Shown: positions 34,916 to 43,600 of the stretch, in pieces | Layout: each line of letters starts with the position of its first letter | Position numbering within the stretch: the first letter of the stretch is position 1 | Source: Nocardia sp. CY41 | Lineage (GTDB): Bacteria > Actinomycetota > Actinomycetes > Mycobacteriales > Mycobacteriaceae | NCBI RefSeq assembly: GCF_009829325.1 | Contig: NZ_VUOS01000022.1 | Location: forward strand, 62,001 to 126,000 | Direction of reading: 5' to 3' | Length of the DNA stretch: 64,000 bases | Made by a program: the position numbers and the translations under genes | Notes under the pieces: generated by a model | Told to the model about the DNA's origin: nothing | Databases searched by the model: none | The model's input: only the letters and a program-made list of their open reading frames with translations

Positions 34916-34971
34916 CCCGCGGATTACTGCCCCGGCTCGACGCGTCGAGAACGGCGGTAGATCCTTGATGC

Positions 34972-35496
34972 ATGACGCAGGCACCCATCGTCGACGTGCA
35001 CCGGCCCAAAGTCGAGTACTTCAACATCGCGGATCTGACGAACACGGATCCGAAAGGCTTCGTGCGCCCGGTGGAGAAGTACCACGTCGAGCCGTGGGGG
35101 CTGTACATGGCCCGCACCTCGGATCATCCGCAGTTCCACTACATCGAGTCGTGGTTGCTGCCCAAGCTGCACCTGCGCGCGACGATCTTCCACTATCTTC
35201 CGGCGCATCGGCGCGACCAGGACTTCTACCTCGACATCGGTGATTTCACGGCAGTCGCCCCGAAGAAGTGGAAGTCCGTCGATCACTACCTCGACATCGT
35301 CGTGCGCTCCGCGCGCGACACCCAGCTGCTCGACGTCGACGAACTGATCGCCGCCCACGCCGCCGGGCTGATCAGTCTCGCCGACGCCGAAGCCGCCGTG
35401 CAGCACGCGACCGCCGCCATCGACGGCATCGCCGCCAACGGCCACACCTTCGAGGGCTGGCTGGAAACCATGGACATCACCTTGACCTGGCTGTAA
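34972..35496 (+). CDS. DUF402 domain protein (probable nucleoside diphosphatase)
   Basis: Soluble DUF402 protein of 174 residues: YFNIADLTNTDPKGFVRPVE, YHVEPWGLYMART, VDHYLDIVVRSARDTQLLDV and ELIAAHAAGLIS. The family folds as a small barrel, uses clustered Asp/Glu to bind metals and hydrolyses (d)NDPs or nucleotide-linked intermediates. The DHYLDIVV and LLDVDEL acidic residues are intact. A DUF402 gene between coaE and uvrB also occurs in M. tuberculosis (Rv1632c), so this is the ancestral copy and the gene just upstream is its duplicate. The start ATG at 34972 has no clear ribosome site. Confidence 0.85.
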   Translation: MTQAPIVDVHRPKVEYFNIADLTNTDPKGFVRPVEKYHVEPWGLYMARTSDHPQFHYIESWLLPKLHLRATIFHYLPAHRRDQDFYLDIGDFTAVAPKKWKSVDHYLDIVVRSARDTQLLDVDELIAAHAAGLISLADAEAAVQHATAAIDGIAANGHTFEGWLETMDITLTWL

Positions 35497-35525
35497 CCGA
35501 AGCGGTGCGGCACACCTGCCGGCCG

Positions 35526-36737
35526 CTAGGGCGCCGACGAGTCGCGCCAGGCAAGAGCCCGGGGATAAGCGGCGTCGAACCACGGCTCCTTGACTCCGAG
35601 GTAAGCCGCGGTCGCCTCCGCGCCGCTCAGCCCGGCCGCCTTGGCTTCGCCCTCGCGCTTGACGGCCACATACTCCGCGCGGGCCTCGGCGTCGGCGCGC
35701 AGCCAGTCCCGCAGCAGCAGCGCGTACTGCTGCCCGGGCGAACCGTCGACGCGCACGTGCACGTTGGCCAATCGGCCGGGGTCGGCGCTCTGATGGAAGC
35801 GCTTGGTCCACAGCGTGGCGTCCACACCCGCAGGGTCCTGCGGCGTCGGCTTGGGATTGTCCTGGGTGTTGTCCGGCCGCACGGGGAATCCCGCCGCACC
35901 GAGGGCGTCGCGCAAGCCGTCGGCGGCGGTCAGATCTGCGACCGTGATCTGCAGATCGATGACGTCCTTGGCCGGCAACCCCGGCACCGAGGTGGAACCG
36001 ATGTGATCGATCCGGGACGCGGCGCCGCCGCAGGCCACCCACAACCGGGCGATCAGCCGCTGCGCCTGCGCGGGCCAGTCCGGATCGGCGGGCACGAGCC
36101 GGATGTCGCCGCGGCGAGCGGGCGTCCCGGCACGCAGGTTCCGCTCGAACGGCAGCAGACGCTCGTCCCACAGCCGACGCACCTCGGCCTCGACCGCACC
36201 CGGCGCGCCGCTGTTGTCCAGCAATACATCGGCAACGGCCCGGCGCTGTTCGTCGGTGGCCTGCGCGGAAATACGCGCGCGCGCATCGGCTTCGGCGACG
36301 CCACGGAATTCCACCAGACGGCGAATACGCGTTTCGGCATCGACGTCGACAATGAGCACGAGATTCATCAGGGGGGCCAAACCGTTTTCCACCAGAAGCG
36401 GAATATCCTGCACCACAACGGCGTCGAGGGGCGCGGCGGCGATCAATTCCGCCGTGCGTTTACCGACGAGCGGATGAGTGATCGCGTTCAATTTCGCGCG
36501 CGCCGCGTCGTCACCGAATGCCTTGGCCGCCAAGGCCGGCCGATCGAGGCTGCCGTCCGCGGCGAGGATGTCGGCGCCGAACGCCTCCACCAGCGCGGCC
36601 AGGCCCTCGGTGCCCGGCTCGACCACCTCGCGGGCGATCAGGTCGGAATCGATGACCACCGCGCCGAGGTCGGCGAGCGCCCGGGCCACCGTCGACTTCC
36701 CCGCTCCCATGCCTCCGGTGAGGCCGATTCGTAACAT
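35526..36737 (-). CDS. coaE: Dephospho-CoA kinase fused to GrpB/UPF0157 domain
   Basis: Last enzyme of coenzyme A synthesis: phosphorylates the ribose 3'-OH of dephospho-CoA. Of 403 residues, the first 200 are CoaE (MLRIGLTGGMGAGKST with Walker A, then DSDLIAREVVEPGTEGL and NAITHPLVG). The rest, from about residue 205, is a GrpB/UPF0157 domain with a nucleotidyltransferase fold (RIDHIGSTSVPGLPAKDVID). The same fusion is known in mycobacteria (Rv1631), where the second half aids stability or folding. The ATG at 36737 is unambiguous. Confidence 0.96.
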   Translation of the reverse strand: MLRIGLTGGMGAGKSTVARALADLGAVVIDSDLIAREVVEPGTEGLAALVEAFGADILAADGSLDRPALAAKAFGDDAARAKLNAITHPLVGKRTAELIAAAPLDAVVVQDIPLLVENGLAPLMNLVLIVDVDAETRIRRLVEFRGVAEADARARISAQATDEQRRAVADVLLDNSGAPGAVEAEVRRLWDERLLPFERNLRAGTPARRGDIRLVPADPDWPAQAQRLIARLWVACGGAASRIDHIGSTSVPGLPAKDVIDLQITVADLTAADGLRDALGAAGFPVRPDNTQDNPKPTPQDPAGVDATLWTKRFHQSADPGRLANVHVRVDGSPGQQYALLLRDWLRADAEARAEYVAVKREGEAKAAGLSGAEATAAYLGVKEPWFDAAYPRALAWRDSSAP

Positions 36738-37041
36738 TCGACCAGTCTCGCATCCGGACCGGCCTCGGGCGTCCGCCGCCCCGATCCCTGCACCGGCCAC
36801 GAAGCCGATTCGGTCGATTACCCGATGGGCTCGCACATTCCACCACTCGGGCCAGCATTTGCCCGTTCCGTGACAACGCCGAGACCGATTCGCAACAATT
36901 CCGGATGTTTGCCGTTGCGCGGCGGCGACTTTCCGACACGCCGGGGCAATTACTCGGGCAAAATACTCTGCCGGGCACTTTCGTTCCGCTAATCTTCGCC
37001 GTGGCGATCCAGGCCGACACCAGCGAAGCAAAGGAACACCA

Positions 37042-37254
37042 TTGGGCACCAGAATCAACCAGACGGGTCGCCACCGCCTGGGCATGGCGGGGCGAGTGCA
37101 CTGCATTCAGATCCCCGCTGTCGCGGCGGCGCTCGCCGAGCACCGCCGCTCTTGGTTCACCGCGTTCATCAGTCCCGCGCGGCACAGTTTCGCTGCCATG
37201 CGGAACCGTCCGGCCGCACCCGCGGTCCGGTGGGTACCTGCTACCGCAAGCTGA
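37042..37254 (+). CDS. Possible small protein (70 aa) or sRNA with terminator
   Basis: A 70-codon frame starts TTG at 37042, six bases after AAAGGA, and stops 12 bases before a strong intrinsic terminator. The product is basic, begins MGTRINQTGRHRLGMAGRVH, has no membrane helix and resembles nothing I know. Third positions are mostly G or C, as expected for coding sequence here. The promoter-like TAATCT 47 bases upstream and the terminator make a short transcript likely even if the frame is not translated, so a regulatory RNA is the alternative. Confidence 0.45.
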   Translation: MGTRINQTGRHRLGMAGRVHCIQIPAVAAALAEHRRSWFTAFISPARHSFAAMRNRPAAPAVRWVPATAS

Positions 37255-37266
37255 ACCCGAGTTCGA

Positions 37267-37305
37267 AGTGGCCCAGCCTCTCGCCAAGGCTGGGCCACTG
37301 TTTTG
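37267..37305 (+). terminator. Strong intrinsic terminator
   Basis: AGTGGCCCAGCC and GGCTGGGCCACT form a perfect 12-base stem with a 9-base loop, followed by GTTTTG on the plus strand. It implies a plus-strand transcript ending here. Confidence 0.8.
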
Positions 37306-37769
37306 CGCGCTCCCAGCGCATACGACGGGACAAGACGTCGGCACCGCGAATGCAAGTACAGATGCAAGAACGAACGCCGACGGACCGGTTCCGGCGGAAC
37401 TCTGTGTCGTCTGTCGGCGAAACATCCTCGCCCCCCGAGAAGGGAACTCGGAGCGGTCCACAGACGCAGCGAACTTCGAATACTGCCGGCCTTCCCTCGA
37501 TGCGCCGGAGCAAGCGAAGCCCGCCGATGCCACGGGAGACAATCCACGCCCGGTTTACATTTCGTGGCAGTCACCGGAACAACAGGAAAACCGCGCCGAA
37601 CCCCGCCGATGGATTCCACCCACCTTCCCCCGGCACACTCCAAAGCACGCACCCGTACGCGTCAGTCACGGGTTCTTGCTATTTTTCCGAACCATAACGC
37701 ATTCGCCGACGCCGGATGCGTTGCGAATTCTGGACGTTGGCTCATTTCTGGCTAACCATCCGGACCGGG

Positions 37770-38054
37770 TCACGCACTCGCATGCCACTGCCGCGGCGGA
37801 TTCGGCAACCCGAGCGCGGTGTTGAGCCGGTGGGCTCCGCCCAATCCGTGGAAGATCGCCATGCTCAGACCTCCGAGGCCGATACTCGCCGCGCCGGCCC
37901 AAGGATGATCAGCCAGATCGGCCCAGTACACGATCAGCGCCGTCAGCAGCAGTCCGAGGAATCCCGCCACGGAATTGCGTACCGGCGCGTTACCCGTCAC
38001 GTTCGGGAACTCCTCCCCCATCATCCCTTTCACGAAGTGCGGCACGGCGTTCAC
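37770..38054 (-). CDS. Small membrane protein of unknown function
   Basis: Protein of 94 residues: NAVPHFVKGMMGEEFPNV at the N-terminus, then two membrane helices (NSVAGFLGLLLTALIVYW and AASIGLGGLSMAIFHGLG) and a short tail. The opening PHFVKG(M)xGE recurs in small actinobacterial membrane proteins often encoded beside oxidoreductases or TetR regulators. GTG at 38054 was chosen to match that conserved start. A longer frame from 38096 adds 14 unrelated residues. It lies 159 bases after the TetR gene on the same strand. Confidence 0.72.
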   Translation of the reverse strand: MNAVPHFVKGMMGEEFPNVTGNAPVRNSVAGFLGLLLTALIVYWADLADHPWAGAASIGLGGLSMAIFHGLGGAHRLNTALGLPNPPRQWHASA

Positions 38055-38213
38055 TCCGAGCTGCCTGCGGCCGAGGACAAGACGACAGTGGACCACATCG
38101 GGGCCACCTGACTCTCCAATTCAGTCAACGGTTGTAGACCGAAAATACCCCGCGGTCGTCCGCACATCCCCGCAGAGCCGATGCCGCTCCGAAATCGCCG
38201 CGGCGGCCTTTAC

Positions 38214-38924
38214 CTAGAAGCCGAGGGAGCGAACCAGATCGCGCATCTCGACGCGGAAAAGCTTTGCCGGGTCCTGGGATTGCGGACGCAGGTGGCCGTA
38301 CACCTCGAGTGCGATCGGTCCGTGCATCCGGCCCCACATACGCAGTGCGAGAGCGAGCGCGTCGGGAGGCAACTCCGGGAACTCGGACCGGACATGCTCG
38401 GCCAAGCCCGCGTCGAAGTCGGACCACGCGCAGTCCTCCGCGGACTGCGTCGCCGCGGCCCGTGGCCACGCGGCGGCCGCGAGACCGACCAGGCCCGTGC
38501 AGGCACGCAATTCGGCCGCGGCGGCGGCCCCGCCCGGCGGCGGCCGATAACCGGCGACCGGGTCGCCGTAGATGAGCCGGAATTCGGCGGGCCGCTCGAC
38601 CGCCCATGCGCGCACAGCCTCGGCCCAGGCGACGATGCGCCCGGCCGGGTCGTCGAGCGAAACGGCGTCGCGCGCCGCTTCCAGCCGGTCCACCAAAGCG
38701 GTGTAGACGTCCGAGATGAGGGTGGAGATCAGGTCGTCGCGCGTGGGGAAGTAACCGTAGATCGCGCCCGCCGTCATCCCCATCTCGCGGGCGATGGCCC
38801 GCAGCGAGATCGCATCCGGGCCACCCTCGGCCAGGAGCCGCATCGCGATGGTCTCGATGTCCTCCAGCGTCTGGGCGCGCAGGCGCTCCCGGCGACTTCT
38901 CACGATCTCGGCCACGGTTGACAC
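38214..38924 (-). CDS. TetR family regulator
   Basis: Repressor of 236 residues. The N-terminal HTH region reads ISLRAIAREMGMTAGAIYGY followed by FPTRDDLI. The C-terminal domain resembles TetR_C_13/WHG types (AWAVERPAEFRLIYGDPV). GTG start at 38924. It is divergent from an NAD(P)-binding oxidoreductase gene at 39001, and a 23-base palindromic operator sits between them, so it most likely represses both genes. Confidence 0.92.
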   Translation of the reverse strand: MSTVAEIVRSRRERLRAQTLEDIETIAMRLLAEGGPDAISLRAIAREMGMTAGAIYGYFPTRDDLISTLISDVYTALVDRLEAARDAVSLDDPAGRIVAWAEAVRAWAVERPAEFRLIYGDPVAGYRPPPGGAAAAAELRACTGLVGLAAAAWPRAAATQSAEDCAWSDFDAGLAEHVRSEFPELPPDALALALRMWGRMHGPIALEVYGHLRPQSQDPAKLFRVEMRDLVRSLGF

Positions 38925-38955
38925 CCTACAGTGTTCGGCTACTATCTGCCGTATC

Positions 38956-38978
38956 TTTACTGAACGCCGTGCAGTAAA
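38956..38978. promoter_or_regulatory. TetR operator palindrome
   Basis: TTTACTG (38956-38962) and CAGTAAA (38972-38978) are perfect 7-base arms around a 9-base centre, in the divergent region between the TetR gene (starts 38924) and the oxidoreductase (starts 39001). Confidence 0.7.
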
Positions 38979-39000
38979 TGAATAGCGTTAAGGAGTGGTC

Positions 39001-39678
39001 ATGGATATCGGTGTGTTCGGGGCTACCGGCATCATCGGTTCGCGCGTCGTCACCGAAGCGCTGCGCCGGGGGCATCGGGTCACCGCTTTCACCCGCGACG
39101 CGGCGCGGTTTCCGGCCCGGCGCGGGGACGAGGCGTGGGCGGTGGCCGACTGGCTCGACGCCGACAGCATCGCCGAGGCGATCGCCGGACGCGACGTCGT
39201 CGTGAGCGCCGTGAACGCCGGGCACGGCATTGCCGACACCATCGCCAGGGCGGACGATTTCGTGGTGGGCGCGCGGGCGATGGTCGCCGCGCTCGACCGG
39301 CACCCGCGCGTACGCCTGATCGCGGTGGGCGGGGCGGGCAGCCTCGAGGTGGCACCCGGCATCCCACTGCTGGACACGGGAGACGAGTTCACCCGCACCC
39401 TCACCGAGGTGCTCGACGTGCCCGCGGAGTACGCCCGCGTCGTGCGCGCATTACGCGACGCCTTGAACATCTATCGGCTGTCCAACCGCAAGTGGACCTA
39501 CCTGAGCCCCTCCTCCGGGCGGATCAATCCCGGCGAGCGCACCGGCCGCTTCCGGATCGGCGGTGATCAACTCCTGGTCGGCGGCCCGGACATCTCCGCG
39601 GAAGACGTGGCCGTCGCCCTCCTCGACGAAGCCGAACTACCGCGCTTCGTCCAGCGCCGCTTCACCGTCGGCTACTGA
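39001..39678 (+). CDS. NAD(P)-binding Rossmann oxidoreductase/epimerase-like
   Basis: Atypical short-chain-like protein of 225 residues. The dinucleotide motif GVFGATGIIGSRV begins at residue 4 and VVVSAVNAGHG and LIAVGGAGSL follow. This matches NAD(P)H-binding (NmrA/YwnB-like) proteins, which reduce quinones or flavins or act as redox sensors. ATG at 39001 follows AAGGAG, preferred over GTG at 38995. Probably controlled by the divergent TetR protein. Confidence 0.87.
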   Translation: MDIGVFGATGIIGSRVVTEALRRGHRVTAFTRDAARFPARRGDEAWAVADWLDADSIAEAIAGRDVVVSAVNAGHGIADTIARADDFVVGARAMVAALDRHPRVRLIAVGGAGSLEVAPGIPLLDTGDEFTRTLTEVLDVPAEYARVVRALRDALNIYRLSNRKWTYLSPSSGRINPGERTGRFRIGGDQLLVGGPDISAEDVAVALLDEAELPRFVQRRFTVGY

Positions 39679-40041
39679 GCGGACGCATCAGGCAGGAAGC
39701 CGCGCTCCACCACGATTGCCACACCCGCGGGACGTGGCGTCGGCCAGGTGGCCGGCGCGAAGGCTGAGCGAGCGCGGCTCACAGCGGCTGCCGGGATGGG
39801 GTCGGCAGCGTGCGAATGGTCACCGGCGCCCTACGCGCATCGCCGCTGTCGCGTACCCGACCGCTGCGCATGCCCACGGCACCGGCCCGATCATCGACCA
39901 CGGCGCGCTTGCACGAGCTGACCATCGGGACCGGTGCCGGGCACGCGGTTTCTGTCGGACCCCTCCGGCACAATACGAAGTGTCGGAAGTCGATCCGGTT
40001 GCCACACAAAGTAACCCGCAACCGGAGAGATAGGGGTCCCC
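39679..40041. other. Intergenic region
   Basis: No gene in 363 bases. TTGCCA-N-AGTAAC near 40000-40015 may be promoter sequence for the next gene. Nothing else noted. Confidence 0.45.
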
Positions 40042-40584
40042 ATGCCCGACGTCCAAGCTTCGACGCCCGACCGACGCGCCGTGGACCACGAAGAGCTCGT
40101 GGCCTTCGCGGCGGAAATCGACCGGCACCGGTCCCTGCTGCGCCCCGCTGCGCAGGATTACCGGTGGCGTGTGGCCCAGCGGATCGAGCACCTGGATCCG
40201 TCGGACCAGGAGCCGTGGCTGCGGCAGGCGGACCACATGGTCGAGTCGCTGATGATCGACCCGGTCCGGCACAGCGATTTGGACTTGGATGCTTACCGAG
40301 CCATCCGGGACGGCATCCCGGTCCAGTACGACACCGAACGCCGAACGTACGTCTTGCGGCGTCCGGGGCAGGACCCGCTGGTGATCCGCCCCGGATTGCC
40401 CGAGCATCGACTCGGCGTCATCGCGCGGTTGGCCTCGCGCGGGTTGCGGCTCGAGCAGATACAGGTCGTCGCGCTCACCACGGCTCAGATGATGGCGCCG
40501 CACGAGGCCGCACGGCGGCCCACGCACCTGCCACAAGTCGAACGCGGCGGTACCACGAATACCTCGCGCACCGGGAAGGTCTGA
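40042..40584 (+). CDS. Hypothetical protein
   Basis: Protein of 180 residues, not recognised. It is charged and soluble, with His and Asp clusters (DHEELVAFAAEIDRHRSLL) and a central part DPVRHSDLDLDAYRAIRDG that could bind metal. There is no signal peptide or membrane helix. The middle (YDTERRTYVLRRPG) looks like beta strands. GGAGAGA lies upstream of the ATG. It converges on rpsA with a strong bidirectional terminator between. Confidence 0.72.
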   Translation: MPDVQASTPDRRAVDHEELVAFAAEIDRHRSLLRPAAQDYRWRVAQRIEHLDPSDQEPWLRQADHMVESLMIDPVRHSDLDLDAYRAIRDGIPVQYDTERRTYVLRRPGQDPLVIRPGLPEHRLGVIARLASRGLRLEQIQVVALTTAQMMAPHEAARRPTHLPQVERGGTTNTSRTGKV

Positions 40585-40599
40585 AAACGCTCAACGAAA

Positions 40600-40640
40600 A
40601 CGACTGTGCCCCAACCGAATGACGGTTGGGGCACAGTCGT
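40600..40640. terminator. Bidirectional terminator (rpsA/hypothetical)
   Basis: ACGACTGTGCCCCAACCG and its exact complement form an 18-base stem with a 5-base loop. On the minus strand it is followed by TTTTCG, so it is a good rpsA terminator. Confidence 0.88.
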
Positions 40641-40655
40641 TCGAACTATTGCCTA

Positions 40656-42122
40656 TCAGGCGTTGCCGGACAGCTTCTCCCGCAGCGCCGCCAGCTGGGC
40701 GTCGCTGGCCAGCGAACCACCGGCGGGCTCGGCCTGGCTGGCGGAGGACTGCGAACCGCTCTCGGAGGAGTAGTTCGACGCGCCGCCGCCGTTCGCGGCC
40801 TCGGCCGCGGCGTCGGCCGCCATCTTCTCCATCTGCGCGGTGTGCATCTTGTGGCGACGCTCCGCCTCGGCGTAGCGGCCTTCCCACTCCTCGCGCTGCT
40901 TGTCGAAGCCCTCGAGCCACTCGTTGGTGTCGGGGTCGAAGCCCTCGGGGAAGATGTAGTTGCCCTGCTCGTCGTAGCTGTCGGCCATGCCGTACTTCGA
41001 CGGGTCGAACTCGGCGTGGTAGTCCTCGTTGGCCTGCTTGAGGCTCAGCGAGATCCGGCGACGCTCCAGGTCGATGTCGATGACCTTGACCATCGCGTCG
41101 TCGCCGACGGCCACGACCTGGTCCGGCACCTCGACGTGGCGCTCGGCCAGCTCGGAGATGTGCACCAGGCCCTCGATGCCCTCCTCGACGCGGACGAACG
41201 CGCCGAACGGAACGAGCTTGGTGACCTTGCCCGGCACGATCTGGCCGATCGCGTGGGTGCGGGCGAACTGACGCCACGGGTCTTCCTGGGTCGCCTTGAG
41301 CGACAGCGAGACGCGCTCGCGGTCCAGGTCGACGTCGAGCACCTCGACGGTGACCTCGTTGCCCACCTCGACGACCTCGGACGGGTGGTCGATGTGCTTC
41401 CAGGACAGCTCGGAGACGTGCACCAGACCGTCCACGCCGCCCAGATCGACGAAGGCGCCGAAGTTGACGATCGAGGAGACCACACCCTTGCGGACCTGGC
41501 CCTTCTGCAGCTGGTGCAGGAACTCGCTGCGGACCTCGGACTGGGTCTGCTCCAGCCAGGCGCGGCGGGACAGCACCACGTTGTTGCGGTTCTTGTCCAA
41601 CTCGATGATCTTGGCCTCGATCTCCTTGCCGACGTACGGCTGGAGATCGCGGACCCGCCGCATCTCGACCAGCGACGCGGGCAGGAAGCCGCGCAGGCCG
41701 ATGTCGAGGATCAGGCCGCCCTTGACGACCTCGATGACGGTGCCCTTGACGGCCTCGTCCTTCTCCTTGAGCTCCTCGATGGTGCCCCACGCACGCTCGT
41801 ACTGCGCCCGCTTCTTCGACAGGATCAGGCGGCCTTCCTTGTCCTCCTTGGTGAGAACGAGGGCCTCGACCTCATCACCCACGGAAACGACCTCGTTGGG
41901 GTCGACGTCGTGCTTGATGGAGAGTTCGCGAGAGGGGATGACGCCTTCGGTCTTGTAACCGATGTCGAGCAGGACCTCGTCACGATCGACCTTGACGATG
42001 GTTCCTTCGACGATGTCGCCGTCGTTGAAGTACTTGATCGTGGCGTCGATGGCGGCGAGGAAATCCTCGGCGGAGCCGATGTCGTTGACGGCTACCTGCG
42101 GCGAGGTGACGGTGGTGGGCAT
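40656..42122 (-). CDS. rpsA: 30S ribosomal protein S1
   Basis: mRNA-binding small-subunit protein of 488 residues with four S1 (OB) domains at about 35-105, 120-190, 205-280 and 290-365. Typical strings are GFLPASLVEMRRVRDLQPYV, NFGAFVDLGGVDGLVHVSEL and FGAFVRVEEGIEGLVHISEL. The acidic, low-complexity C-terminal tail matches mycobacterial S1. The ATG at 42122 starts MPTTVTSPQV. A strong terminator follows the stop. Gene order polA-rpsA-coaE is kept, with insertions. Confidence 0.97.
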   Translation of the reverse strand: MPTTVTSPQVAVNDIGSAEDFLAAIDATIKYFNDGDIVEGTIVKVDRDEVLLDIGYKTEGVIPSRELSIKHDVDPNEVVSVGDEVEALVLTKEDKEGRLILSKKRAQYERAWGTIEELKEKDEAVKGTVIEVVKGGLILDIGLRGFLPASLVEMRRVRDLQPYVGKEIEAKIIELDKNRNNVVLSRRAWLEQTQSEVRSEFLHQLQKGQVRKGVVSSIVNFGAFVDLGGVDGLVHVSELSWKHIDHPSEVVEVGNEVTVEVLDVDLDRERVSLSLKATQEDPWRQFARTHAIGQIVPGKVTKLVPFGAFVRVEEGIEGLVHISELAERHVEVPDQVVAVGDDAMVKVIDIDLERRRISLSLKQANEDYHAEFDPSKYGMADSYDEQGNYIFPEGFDPDTNEWLEGFDKQREEWEGRYAEAERRHKMHTAQMEKMAADAAAEAANGGGASNYSSESGSQSSASQAEPAGGSLASDAQLAALREKLSGNA

Positions 42123-42362
42123 ATGTCGGTTTGCTCCGGACGGATTGTGGTCGGTTGCGGACATTGGAACTTTCGGTACGCTGCGATCTCACCGCGAGGT
42201 GTGAAGACGGACACTTAGGAACGTACCGCACGCGACGCGCGTGAAACTCAGCACGGGTTGAACTCCGGTACGGTTGTACGGAAGACACTCGCGCGTTCAG
42301 CGTACGCGACCTCGGTCCGGGCGGGCAAACCGTCGGGTCGCCACGCCGATAGTCTGATCGGC

Positions 42363-43214
42363 GTGTCGGAAGATCGCCATGCGCAAGCAAACGTACTGCT
42401 CGGAACCGCGGGCACGGCGCGGACCCGGATCGGCTCGGCGGCCAGCAGGGTGGCCAGCCGGCGGTGGTGGGACGCCGACGCCGCCCAATACCACGATACC
42501 CACGCGGATTTCCTCGGCGTGGACTCCCCCGGCGGCGAGTTCGTGTGGTGCCCCGAAGGTCTCCACGAGGGCGACATGCGTTTCCTCGGGGACGTCTCCG
42601 GCAAGCGGGTGCTGGAGATCGGCTGCGGCTCGGCTCCGTGCGCGCGCTGGCTGGCGGGCCAGGGCGCGCATCCGGTCGGGCTCGATCTGTCGCGCGGCAT
42701 GCTGGAGCGGGGTGCGGCGGTGATGGCGCGCGGCGGGCCGCGGGTGCCGCTGGTGCAGGCGGACGCCGAGGCCCTTCCGTTCGCGGACGCGTCGTTCGAT
42801 CTGGCCTGCTCGGCGTTCGGCGCGGTGCCGTTCGTCGCGGATTCGGGGTTGGTGATGCGCGAGGTGGCGCGCGTGCTGCGGCCGGGCGGCCGCTGGGTCT
42901 TCTCCGTGAACCACCCGATGCGCTGGATCTTCCCGGACGATCCCGGCCCGGCGGGGCTGACCGCCACCATCCCGTACTTCGATCGCACGCCTTACGTCGA
43001 GGTCGACGGCGACGACGTGCCCGTCTACGTCGAGCACCACCGCACCATCGGCGACCGGGTCCGGGAGATCGTCGCGGCGGGACTGGCGGTGGAGGACATC
43101 GTCGAACCGGAATGGCCGGAGTGGCTCGAGCGCGAATGGGGGCAGTGGAGCCCGCTGCGCGGCGAGCTGTTCCCCGGCACGGCCATCTTCGTCACGAGGA
43201 AGCCCGGACCGTGA
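42363..43214 (+). CDS. Class I SAM-dependent methyltransferase
   Basis: Methyltransferase of about 283 residues. Motif I is VLEIGCGSAPCARWLAGQG, motif II region VPLVQADAEALPFADASFD, and RVLRPGGRWVFSVNHP follows. An N-terminal segment ASRRWWDADAAQYHDTHADF is typical of a mycobacterial/nocardial subgroup encoded next to rpsA. Substrate unknown. GTG at 42363 was chosen. An in-frame ATG at 42258 would add 35 residues of poor quality. The 3' end overlaps the convergent gene at 43192 by 23 bases. Confidence 0.85.
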   Translation: MSEDRHAQANVLLGTAGTARTRIGSAASRVASRRWWDADAAQYHDTHADFLGVDSPGGEFVWCPEGLHEGDMRFLGDVSGKRVLEIGCGSAPCARWLAGQGAHPVGLDLSRGMLERGAAVMARGGPRVPLVQADAEALPFADASFDLACSAFGAVPFVADSGLVMREVARVLRPGGRWVFSVNHPMRWIFPDDPGPAGLTATIPYFDRTPYVEVDGDDVPVYVEHHRTIGDRVREIVAAGLAVEDIVEPEWPEWLEREWGQWSPLRGELFPGTAIFVTRKPGP

Positions 43215-43500
43215 GGCGGCGGTCGTCGACCAGCTCGAGGAGGGATACCTCGTGGCTGACCAGCAGCATCTGCGTTCGGGGCAGGTCGATGAGTTTGTGC
43301 AGGCTGTCCCGGAAGGCTTCGGCCTCCGCCATGGTGTCGAAATCCAGCTCCACGAGCACCCGGTTCGGGTTGTGCGTGAATCGCCCCACCCGGCAGTTGC
43401 GGGCTCCGGCCTCCGCGAAGAACTGCTCCAGACCGTCGAACGCGGGCTTCCACGTCTCGTAGTCACGTACGGTGTCGTCGATGTGCACGATCGTGGTCAT
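43192..43500 (-). CDS. Small ABM-like/cyclase-like protein
   Basis: Protein of 102 residues: TTIVHIDDTVRDYETWKPAF, then NCRVGRFTHNPNRVLVELDF and LIDLPRTQMLLVSHEVSLLE. The pattern suggests a dimeric ferredoxin-like (ABM/DUF) barrel. The function cannot be assigned. Two ATGs are adjacent (43503 and 43500). It overlaps the end of the methyltransferase gene head to head by 23 bases. Confidence 0.72.
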   Translation of the reverse strand: MTTIVHIDDTVRDYETWKPAFDGLEQFFAEAGARNCRVGRFTHNPNRVLVELDFDTMAEAEAFRDSLHKLIDLPRTQMLLVSHEVSLLELVDDRRLTVRASS

Positions 43501-43600
43501 CATTTCCCCTCTCGGTGCCGATGGCCGGACATTTGCTGACACCTTGCAGTCTTCGCGCCCTCGGGCCGGGGCACCATCTCTGATCGGTATCGAGGTCGTG

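Larger units (their letters stand above)
36738..37769. other. 1-kb gene-poor region with small terminated unit
   Basis: Between coaE and the membrane-protein gene only one small plus-strand unit (37042-37305) is supported. By eye the stretch is less GC-rich than its surroundings, with short A/T runs. TAATCT at 36990-36995 could be the -10 for that unit. From 37306 to 37769 I see no gene, although several overlapping open frames exist. Confidence 0.5.

Noticed and set aside
36905..37825. 306-codon plus-strand frame in the gap after coaE
   Set aside because: It runs through a strong terminator and into the antisense of the membrane-protein gene. The composition looks random.
39925..39950. GGGACCGGTGCCGG as a second DosR box
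   Set aside because: Only one half fits the consensus and the spacing is wrong. The downstream gene has no dormancy link.
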